Position numbers and translations under genes: made by a program. Below, piece by piece: positions 1 through 5,014 of a stretch of DNA of 7,314 nt. The stretch is from positions 1 to 7,314 of the forward strand of contig JBDUDA010000152.1 of the NCBI GenBank assembly GCA_040003205.1, written 5' to 3'. Source of the DNA: JALYIM01 sp040003205. Lineage in GTDB: Bacteria > Acidobacteriota > Terriglobia > Terriglobales > Acidobacteriaceae. Position 1 is the first letter of the stretch. Each line of letters starts with the position of its first letter. Below the pieces are notes generated by a model. That model was not told where the DNA came from and made no database searches. It worked only from the letters and a program-made list of their open reading frames with translations.

Positions 1-57
1 AAGGCGGAAAATCATTGTAATACGGGCTGCCGGACTGGTGCATCAACTGCAATCCCC

Positions 58-87
58 GGGTAGTGGCTCAATTTAAAAGCTACACCC
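58..87. repeat. Imperfect hairpin
   Basis: GGGT-A-GTGGCT (58-68) can pair with AGCTACACCC (78-87). This gives ten base pairs with one bulged A (62) and one G-T wobble (65/81), around a nine-base A/T-rich loop (69-77). It lies just before repeat element A. It may be the 3' end hairpin of a gene left of the window or part of another intergenic repeat. No T-run follows, so it is not a standard intrinsic terminator. The pairing is visible; the role is unknown. Confidence 0.5.
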
Positions 88-93
88 CCAGGT

Positions 94-143
94 TGTCATC
101 TTCGAGCGAAGCAAAGTTTTTGGCTTTGCGGAGTCGAGAGACC
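94..143 (+). repeat. Intergenic repeat element A (TGTCAT...GAGAGACC subtype)
   Basis: The element starts TGTCATCTTCGAGCGAAG and ends GAGTCGAGAGACC. It has an internal six-pair hairpin, GCAAAG (111-116) with CTTTGC (124-129), around a seven-base loop. Its last 15 bases (129-143) are the inverted complement of 164-178 in element B, with one mismatch. Repeats of this look are, to my knowledge, frequent between genes in acidobacterial genomes, but I cannot count copies here. Confidence 0.6.
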
Positions 144-163
144 GCTGTTAGGTGGGGGAAGCA

Positions 164-222
164 GGTCTCTCCACTCCGTGGTGTCTTCGCTGCGCGGAGC
201 CTCGACTCCGGTCGAGATGACA
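164..222 (-). repeat. Intergenic repeat element B (same subtype as A, inverted)
   Basis: Read on the minus strand, this begins TGTCATCTCGAC and ends GAGTGGAGAGACC, as element A does. It holds two hairpins. CTCGAC (201-206) pairs with GTCGAG (211-216) around TCCG. CTTCGC (185-190) pairs with GCGGAG (194-199) around three bases, with one wobble. Together with element A it forms a large inverted repeat with a 20-base centre (144-163), which could extrude as a cruciform or fold as RNA. Confidence 0.6.
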
Positions 223-278
223 GGTTATTTTGAAATTGAGCACCGCAATCCTCGAAGAATAGAGACTGTATTGGTCTT

Positions 279-337
279 TGTCATGCTGAGCGAAGGCGAT
301 CTTTGCAAAAAGCTCGCAGAGTCGAAGCATCCCTATC
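279..337 (+). repeat. Intergenic repeat element C (TGTCAT...CATCCCTATC subtype)
   Basis: It begins TGTCATGCTGAGCGAAG and ends GTCGAAGCATCCCTATC. The core is a hairpin: GCGA-T-CTTT (296-304) pairs with AAAG-C-TCGC (309-317) around GCAA, with one internal mismatch. Its ends match element D at 15 of 17 bases (start) and 16 of 17 bases (end), while the core differs. It lies about 30 nt past the rph stop codon, so it would be in that gene's 3' region. No T-run follows the hairpin on the rph strand. Confidence 0.65.
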
Positions 338-367
338 CCTTAATCGCGCTGCACTTCCACGCGGGTT

Positions 368-1105
368 TCATTGACGCAAAGTCAAGTTCGAAAGCACCGT
401 CCGCTGCTTCGCAATCAACAATTGCAACCCGTGGCGCGCCATTGAAACCATGCTGGCAAGCTGGCCATCGTCAAAAACCTGATGCTCGGCTGTAGCTTGC
501 AGTTCCACAAATTGGTTTCCCGCAGTCATCACAAAGTTCATATCCACGTCGGCGCGAGAATCTTCTTCGTAACAAAGATCCAACAGAATCTCTCCGTCCA
601 CAATGCCGACGCTTACGGCAGCCACGAAATCGCGTAAAGGAACCGAAGGTAAAGTTCCGGCTTCCACCAGTTTTTGCAGGCCGAGAGCCAGAGCGACAAA
701 TGCCCCCGTGACGGACGCTGTTCGCGTGCCGCCGTCCGCTTGAATCACGTCGCAATCGATCCAGATGGTCCGCTCCCCGAGACGCTCAAGATCGGTGACG
801 GCACGCAGTGATCTGCCAATCAGGCGCTGGATTTCATGAGTGCGTCCGCTCGCGCGCCCTTTCGTCACTTCTCGTGTACTGCGAGTCAGGGTGGAACGGG
901 GAAGCATACTGTATTCGGCGCTGATCCATCCCTTGCCGCTGTTCCGCATGAAATGCGGCACAGTTTCTTCGATGGACGCGGTGCAGATCACGCGCGTGTT
1001 GCCAACTTCGATGAGGACCGATCCTTCGGCAGTGTGAATGAAGTCAGGGACTATATTGATCGGGCGCAATTGGTCGGGCGTGCGATTGTCGGAGCGATAA
1101 TGCAT
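368..1105 (-). CDS. rph: Ribonuclease PH
   Basis: This is a phosphate-dependent 3'-to-5' exoribonuclease that trims tRNA 3' ends next to CCA in the cytoplasm and releases nucleoside diphosphates. It forms a hexameric ring in known members. The 245 residues are close to the usual 238-250. Family signatures are clear: RSDNRTPDQLRP near the start, SGRTHEIQRLIGRSLRA (86-102) with the phosphate-binding arginine at R88, DCDVIQADGGTRTAS (117-131), and the acidic pair D182 and D188 in EDSRADVDMN. In the late ELQATAEHQVF segment (201-211) the family's usual GTAEG reads ATAEH. I chose the ATG at 1103-1105 because family homology begins exactly there. A TTG at 1154-1156 would add 17 unrelated residues. 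No clear Shine-Dalgarno sequence precedes the ATG. The gene lies 204 nt downstream of the GerMN gene on the same strand and may be co-transcribed with it. Confidence 0.96.
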   Translation of the reverse strand: MHYRSDNRTPDQLRPINIVPDFIHTAEGSVLIEVGNTRVICTASIEETVPHFMRNSGKGWISAEYSMLPRSTLTRSTREVTKGRASGRTHEIQRLIGRSLRAVTDLERLGERTIWIDCDVIQADGGTRTASVTGAFVALALGLQKLVEAGTLPSVPLRDFVAAVSVGIVDGEILLDLCYEEDSRADVDMNFVMTAGNQFVELQATAEHQVFDDGQLASMVSMARHGLQLLIAKQRTVLSNLTLRQ

Positions 1106-1154
1106 AGTTGGAAAGTGTAAATGAATTGCGCGGACGGACGGCAGCGATGAGTGC

Positions 1155-1182
1155 AAGGATCCTTCGGCGGAAGGTGCGCACC
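1155..1182. repeat. Cluster of overlapping palindromes upstream of rph
   Basis: Three dyad elements overlap here: AAGGATCCTT (1155-1164, perfect), CCTTC-GGCG-GAAGG (1161-1174, a five-pair hairpin) and GGTGCGCACC (1173-1182, perfect). They lie 50-77 nt before the rph start and would be in its leader or promoter region. They could be a protein-binding site or an RNA leader structure, or chance in GC-rich DNA. No function can be assigned. Confidence 0.35.
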
Positions 1183-1219
1183 AGCTTGGAACTCAGCATC
1201 CTCAGGACGACAAATTAAT

Positions 1220-1277
1220 TGTCATGTTGAGCGGAGCGAGTCGCGTTAGCGACGAGGGAAGTCGAAACATCCCTATC
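1220..1277 (+). repeat. Intergenic repeat element D (TGTCAT...CATCCCTATC subtype)
   Basis: It begins TGTCATGTTGAGCGGAG and ends GTCGAAACATCCCTATC, nearly matching the ends of element C, and is 58 nt long against 59 nt. The centre is a different hairpin: GTCGC (1240-1244) pairs with GCGAC (1249-1253) around GTTA. It lies about 30 nt past the stop codon of the minus-strand GerMN gene, the same relative place that element C has behind rph. Confidence 0.65.
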
Positions 1278-1309
1278 ACCACGTCGCGGCGAAGCGTTAC
1301 GAAAAAGCG

Positions 1310-1900
1310 TCACTGAAGTTGCGCCGCCAATCGGTTGATCGCAGAGACGTCGTAAAAATTTGCCAGGTCGGCGTGTCCCGCCAGCGTGTCGCGCTCTTTG
1401 CCTTCAACTAATATCTTTACCCGCGTGATGCCGGCCATATTCGCGGACAACGTCTGTACCATCGAAGCTACCGTGAGTTCCTCCACCAGCACGCCCGAAC
1501 GATGACCGTTTGCGAACGCGCCATTTACATCGATCACTGCCAGTCCAGGATCGACCAGGTAAACGTCGCGAATCGCAGACGCGGGATCCATCGGATGCGG
1601 AGAAAGTTTGCCTACGTAAGCCTTCAGCAGAGCGCGCAATAACTCCTGAATGCGCTGCTGGCGTCCGCTGGGAAGCGCGATTCGGAAGGGTTCAGCCCGC
1701 AGCACGCCGGCATCGTCGTAGGCGATATATAAAGTTGCTTGCTCGCTGGCTCCTGCCACGGGGGCCGTGACCTCCCGATTCTTGGTCGAGAGCATATCCA
1801 CATGTTCGGCGCGAGTGCGCGTGCGCCATAAATAAAAGCTCATTGCGGTGGCGACCGCAAGCATGACGATCACGCTGATGATCAAGGCTCTCGAAATCAT
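1310..1900 (-). CDS. Membrane-anchored GerMN-domain protein
   Basis: This is a 196-residue protein with an N-terminal membrane anchor (about residues 5-24, IISVIVMLAVATAMSFYLW region), a variable linker (about 30-54) and one GerMN domain (about 55-180). GerMN hallmarks are visible: VYLVDPGLAVIDVNGAF (113-129), the ELTVASMVQTL stretch (141-151), and ILVEGKERDTLAGHADL (163-179). Bacillus GerM has two such domains and acts in spore envelope assembly and germination; here there is one. The short cytoplasmic end and single helix suggest the domain faces the periplasm. Its ATG overlaps the amidase stop as ATGA, and AGAGG (1908-1912) lies seven bases upstream, so coupled translation is likely. The overlap suggests joint work on peptidoglycan. 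The family is clear, but the exact role outside spore formers is not known to me. Confidence 0.88.
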   Translation of the reverse strand: MISRALIISVIVMLAVATAMSFYLWRTRTRAEHVDMLSTKNREVTAPVAGASEQATLYIAYDDAGVLRAEPFRIALPSGRQQRIQELLRALLKAYVGKLSPHPMDPASAIRDVYLVDPGLAVIDVNGAFANGHRSGVLVEELTVASMVQTLSANMAGITRVKILVEGKERDTLAGHADLANFYDVSAINRLAAQLQ

Positions 1901-3381
1901 CGCTTCGCCTCTAACTGCTCTCGGACCGCCAGAACCCCCCCAGCGATGTATCCAGCAATCTGTTGCTGATATTGAGAAGAATTCAGATCCGAAACCCCGC
2001 CATCGCCAGGGCCAAGCTCGATTGCCAACGCTGCGGTAGTGATGTTGTTCAAAGGACGCAATGACGCAGTGAGTGATCTGGTCTGAACATGCTTGTTGCT
2101 CATCTCGGCCGCCACACTTGCCTCGACAGCACGGCTAAGCTGCAGGGACTGCGATTGCGCGGAGTTCCAATCGAGGAATAGTTTTTTGGACTCACCTGGA
2201 GCGTAAGAAGGCGCGGGAAGGAGCGCGGTGTAGAGACGCACTCCGTTACCATCGGAAGCGGCATGCAGGCAAATGTAAATGGACGCATTGGCCGTATTGC
2301 TCTGGTTCGCGCGCTGCTCGAGTTGAATGGTCGAATCGCTGTCCCGTATGAGCCGGGACGGAAGTCCTCGCGATTCCAGTTCGTGAAGTAAATGTTTGGC
2401 GAACGCCAGAGTGACTTCTTTCTCGGCGAGTTGATCGGTCAGCGCTGCGCCGCGCTCCTCTCCTCCGTGGCTTGCATCGATGATGGCGAATATCGGCTTT
2501 CCTCCGTTCCCAATCTTTACCGCTACGGGCACCGGGGGCGCTATTGGCGAAGTCGTAGCCGGACTGGAAGACGCCTGGGGCGCGGGGATCACTGTAATCG
2601 TTCGTCCGTCGTTACTGAACTTCGCAAACAGCGGAGCCGCGCCAGCTACTTCAATTTCGGCGGCGCCGTTAATCTCCCTGAAACTCGCGCCATGGATGGT
2701 TTTGTCGGCAAATGTGATAGCTGGCGAATCCCACAGCAGCGGCTCATGATTGAAAACCATCCGCAGCTTCCCCGGCTCGGTAGCAATCATCGGATTCACC
2801 GGAAGCGTGAAGTTGAAGACGAGTGCCGGAGTTGCGGCACTGTTTACCGCCGCGTTGAAGCGCACTTCGCTGACTGCAATAAAGAGGCGTCGCGCGCCGT
2901 CGTGGAAAGTCACCGGAGCGCCAAGAAACTGCGGAAGCAAGGTGGTCAGAGATGAAAGTGAAATCAAGCCGCGACCGTTCTCCAGCAGAAAACTCGCAGT
3001 CAGTGCGAGATCGTTTTTCTGAATCCGAGCGCGCGTATTTCCTGACGTGAACTCGCTCTTCACATCCTTGAAGCGAAGATTCCAACGCTGGCCATCTAAT
3101 TTCGCATTGACCGTCCCCAGCGGCTCCAACAGTTCGAGAAGCCCGACATAATCAAGTCCATTTCTTTGGATCACGGGCAGTGAATAGTTGGCAGCGGTGG
3201 AATAGACCGTGATTCGCTTTTCACCATTGCCGGTGGCCGCGTTCTGAGCACGCAAGGGAAGACTGTACTGCCCAGAAGAAAGACAAAATATTAGTAGGAA
3301 GATTGACAATGCAGAAACAGCACGGTGCAAAGGGGAAACTTTCTTCGCGAGTTGAGAGTTGCCAGCACTACTCCAAAGCAT
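1897..3381 (-). CDS. Secreted N-acetylmuramoyl-L-alanine amidase (Amidase_3) with N-terminal AMIN/stalk-like region
   Basis: This zinc amidase should cut the bond between N-acetylmuramic acid and the stem peptide of peptidoglycan, in cell separation or wall turnover. Its 494 residues start with a signal peptide: basic KKVSPLHR, then a hydrophobic run at about 21-37, with likely cleavage near residue 45 (LRA). Residues 55-170 resemble a copper-amine-oxidase-N-like stalk domain, and 171-265 an AMIN-like beta domain that targets the wall. A Ser/Pro/Ala linker (266-288) leads to the catalytic domain (296-490). The zinc ligands and catalytic glutamate fit H305 (IDASHGG), E320 (AEKEVTL), H373 (CLHAAS) and E455 (AIELG). 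The usual DPGHGG reads DASHGG, and the usual SIHAN reads CLHAA. The ATG overlaps the DUF1015 stop by 14 nt, with no strong Shine-Dalgarno sequence, so coupling is likely. A TTG at codon 18 is a possible alternative start. Confidence 0.88.
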   Translation of the reverse strand: MLWSSAGNSQLAKKVSPLHRAVSALSIFLLIFCLSSGQYSLPLRAQNAATGNGEKRITVYSTAANYSLPVIQRNGLDYVGLLELLEPLGTVNAKLDGQRWNLRFKDVKSEFTSGNTRARIQKNDLALTASFLLENGRGLISLSSLTTLLPQFLGAPVTFHDGARRLFIAVSEVRFNAAVNSAATPALVFNFTLPVNPMIATEPGKLRMVFNHEPLLWDSPAITFADKTIHGASFREINGAAEIEVAGAAPLFAKFSNDGRTITVIPAPQASSSPATTSPIAPPVPVAVKIGNGGKPIFAIIDASHGGEERGAALTDQLAEKEVTLAFAKHLLHELESRGLPSRLIRDSDSTIQLEQRANQSNTANASIYICLHAASDGNGVRLYTALLPAPSYAPGESKKLFLDWNSAQSQSLQLSRAVEASVAAEMSNKHVQTRSLTASLRPLNNITTAALAIELGPGDGGVSDLNSSQYQQQIAGYIAGGVLAVREQLEAKR

Positions 3382-4729
3382 AAATTGTTAAGCCGCTCAA
3401 CAATTTCGGATAAAAGTCCGTGGATTTTTGCGGAAGAACTTCGCTGGCGAACGCGATATCCCTGACCTGCTGCATGCGCGCTGAATTCATTAGGAACGCG
3501 ACGTTAGCCTCACCGCTGCGCACACGCGCGAGCGCTTCTCCTGTGTCTCTCACATAACTGAGGTTCTGTTGATCGCGAATTGATTCCGGAGAAAGCGCAA
3601 GCACGCCTTCGAGCAGCGCTTTGTGCAACTGAACCACATCCAGCGATTGCTGTCGCGAAGACAGTCCGCTGAATACCTCCGAGCCAATTCCTTTGGGAGT
3701 GTGGAGAAGAAAAGCTCGATCTGCCGCCACTGCCAGCAAAGCGGTGCCCGTCTTTCCCTCCTCGCGCAGAATAGCCTCCGCCCGCAACGCGCTCATGGCA
3801 GGATCGACTTGCTCAACAGTGAAGTATTTTCTTGCGCCTTCGGCGAATTGGTCGGGCGAAAACGCTTCGAGTCCGTGAACTACACGATGAGTCGGCAAAA
3901 TCACGAGGCCGGAACTATCCATGTTGATGAAAGTCATCATCAACATTTCGTAGGAGGCGAGTTCCGCTCCGTCCTCATTGGAACTCGTGGCGGAACGTTC
4001 ACGGGGAGCGCCGGCCGCAGAATTTCCCGCCGACGACGCCGCGGCGCGTCGTTCGTTACGGTACGCGAGGGCGGTTTCGTAGCGATGATGTCCGTCAGCG
4101 ATGATGAGTTTTTTGTCGCGCATTTTGCCGCGAACCATCTCGATTAGACCAAAATCAGAAATTTTCCAAAGCTGATGCGTAACTCCGAATTCATCACGGA
4201 GTTCCAGATCGGGCGTTGAGCTGGGGGCGAGCAGGCCCTCGACTTCAGCGCCAGGGTCGCTGTACAGCATGAATATCTGACCAAAATGGGCGCGAGTTGC
4301 GCGGAGCAGGTTCAGTCTGTCGGCTTTTGGCTTGGCTAAAGTCTGCTCGTGCCGAAAAACTACGCCCGCTGAATAGTCTTCAATTCGTCCAAGGGCGATA
4401 AAGCCGCGCCGCTCCAGCTCCGCGGAACCTCCAGGAGGCGCAAAACGCTGCACATAGGCGTAGATGGAGGGCTGGGGATCTTGCAGGAAAACGCCCTGCC
4501 GTCGCCACTCGCCGAAGGAAGAGGCAGCTCGCGTATAGGTGCTTTCCTGCTCGCCGTCGCCGTTTTCGTGTTTGCCTAATTCAATTCGAACCAGGTTATA
4601 AGGGCTCGCGGCATAATAGCCTTCCTGCATCGCGGGGCTAATCTTGTCATAAGGTTGCGTCACTACTTTAGAAATTGGAGCGCGGGCAGAATCGTACCGC
4701 AGGGCGCGAAAGGGAGCTATATAGGCCAT
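3368..4729 (-). CDS. DUF1015 family protein (COG4198)
   Basis: This 453-residue, probably cytoplasmic protein has no signal peptide or membrane helix. Family marks are the start MAYIAPFRALRYD, VVTQPYDKISPAM (22-34), FRHEQTL (125-131), ADGHHRYETALAYRNERR (211-228), LPTHRVVHGL (278-287) and the C-terminal LPQKSTDFYPKLLSGL (432-447). The biochemical role is not settled. The DGHHR motif (212-216) resembles that of ParB/sulfiredoxin-fold proteins, including archaeal free-serine kinases. A nucleotide-dependent kinase-like activity is therefore conceivable, but this is inference. Residues 229-259 form an Ala/Ser-rich low-complexity insert just after that motif, probably a disordered loop. The ATG at 4727-4729 matches the family start, and no clear ribosome binding site precedes it. 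It heads the overlapping minus-strand unit, and its link to the wall genes may only be shared transcription. Confidence 0.9.
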   Translation of the reverse strand: MAYIAPFRALRYDSARAPISKVVTQPYDKISPAMQEGYYAASPYNLVRIELGKHENGDGEQESTYTRAASSFGEWRRQGVFLQDPQPSIYAYVQRFAPPGGSAELERRGFIALGRIEDYSAGVVFRHEQTLAKPKADRLNLLRATRAHFGQIFMLYSDPGAEVEGLLAPSSTPDLELRDEFGVTHQLWKISDFGLIEMVRGKMRDKKLIIADGHHRYETALAYRNERRAAASSAGNSAAGAPRERSATSSNEDGAELASYEMLMMTFINMDSSGLVILPTHRVVHGLEAFSPDQFAEGARKYFTVEQVDPAMSALRAEAILREEGKTGTALLAVAADRAFLLHTPKGIGSEVFSGLSSRQQSLDVVQLHKALLEGVLALSPESIRDQQNLSYVRDTGEALARVRSGEANVAFLMNSARMQQVRDIAFASEVLPQKSTDFYPKLLSGLTIYALE

Positions 4730-4743
4730 AGTTTTGAAACCAG

Positions 4744-4772
4744 ATTGTACAAGAGATTAGTGCTTGTGTAGC
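4744..4772 (-). promoter_or_regulatory. Candidate promoter for the DUF1015-amidase-GerMN unit
   Basis: On the minus strand TACAAT (4744-4749) matches the -10 consensus at five of six bases and lies 14 nt before the DUF1015 ATG. At a 17-base spacing the -35 position reads GCTACA (4767-4772), only three of six matches. If it is used, the transcript would have a very short leader, in line with the missing Shine-Dalgarno sequence. This is a motif match only. Confidence 0.3.
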
Positions 4773-4963
4773 GGACGGACCCGGTAGCTACAGTAATTCT
4801 TTAGTCGCGGCGATCCATTATCGACTGCAAATGTTTGCTCATGGTTCGAGCAACTTTTCACAATCGCGAATCCTGCGTTGCGCTGATCTTTTGCGCCGCC
4901 GATTCTCCACGGTGGTATGCAAACCTCCACATGGCCAAGCCATCTAGAAGAAGTAACAAAAGT

Positions 4964-4995
4964 GTGACACTGTGTCCGGTGGGCTGTGTTAGGAT
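4964..4995 (+). promoter_or_regulatory. Candidate extended -10 promoter for the VWA gene pair
   Basis: TG-T-TAGGAT (4987-4995) forms an extended -10 element with four of six matches in the hexamer. GTGACA (4964-4969) could serve as a -35 element, but the spacing is 20 bases, longer than usual. Transcription from here would begin near 5002, just before the GAGGT ribosome binding site (5006-5010) and the ATG at 5015, which makes a coherent start region. This is a motif match only. Confidence 0.35.
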
Positions 4996-5005
4996 CGGCG
5001 TAAAT

Positions 5006-5010
5006 GAGGT
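5006..5010 (+). promoter_or_regulatory. Shine-Dalgarno sequence deciding the first VWA start
   Basis: GAGGT lies four bases before the ATG at 5015. It is the clearest ribosome binding site on the plus strand and favours this start over the ATG at 5102, which is preceded only by the weak AAGCGG (5094-5099). Confidence 0.5.
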
Positions 5011-5014
5011 AACT

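Larger units (their letters stand above)
1..367. other. Intergenic region without a convincing gene, rich in hairpin repeats
   Basis: This stretch lies downstream of the minus-strand RNase PH gene. Both strands have open frames, but they run through the inverted repeats, lack family-like sequence and have no ribosome binding site, so I do not call a gene. The first 75 bases could hold the tail of a plus-strand gene that begins before the window: frame 1 stops at 61-63 and frame 2 at 74-76. Neither tail is recognisable. The rest is explained by one hairpin and three repeat elements, listed separately. The gene rdgB often follows rph, but it is not seen here. Confidence 0.7.
4730..5014. other. 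Divergent intergenic region between the DUF1015 and VWA genes
   Basis: This 285-nt region holds the promoters of two oppositely transcribed units. A plus-strand open frame extends back to an ATG at 4835, but its translation is not protein-like and it lies upstream of the best promoter, so I treat it as non-coding. A weak inverted repeat lies at 4803-4826: CGAT (4811-4814) and ATCG (4820-4823), flanked by AGT and ACT with a five-base bulge. Otherwise only the two candidate promoters listed separately were seen. Confidence 0.6.

Noticed and set aside
148..330. Minus-strand open frame of 60 codons downstream of rph
   Set aside because: It lies entirely over the inverted repeats, so its reading frame is a by-product of repeat sequence.
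279..337. Intrinsic terminator for rph
   Set aside because: The element C hairpin is in the right place, but no T-run follows it on the rph strand, so I list it as a repeat only.
178..495. Plus-strand open frame of 105 codons
   Set aside because: It runs through repeat elements B and C and into the antisense of rph. The translation is not protein-like and has no ribosome binding site.
2392..2955. Plus-strand open frame of 187 codons
   Set aside because: It is antisense to the amidase, whose domain motifs are clear. The composition is Arg/Ser/Cys-rich, as expected of a shadow frame.
3623..4147. Plus-strand open frame of 174 codons
   Set aside because: It is antisense to DUF1015 conserved motifs and has no recognisable domain.
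4835..5014. N-terminal extension of the first VWA gene to the ATG at 4835
   Set aside because: It precedes the best promoter and ribosome binding site, reads like random sequence, and would bury the signal peptide about 100 residues inside.
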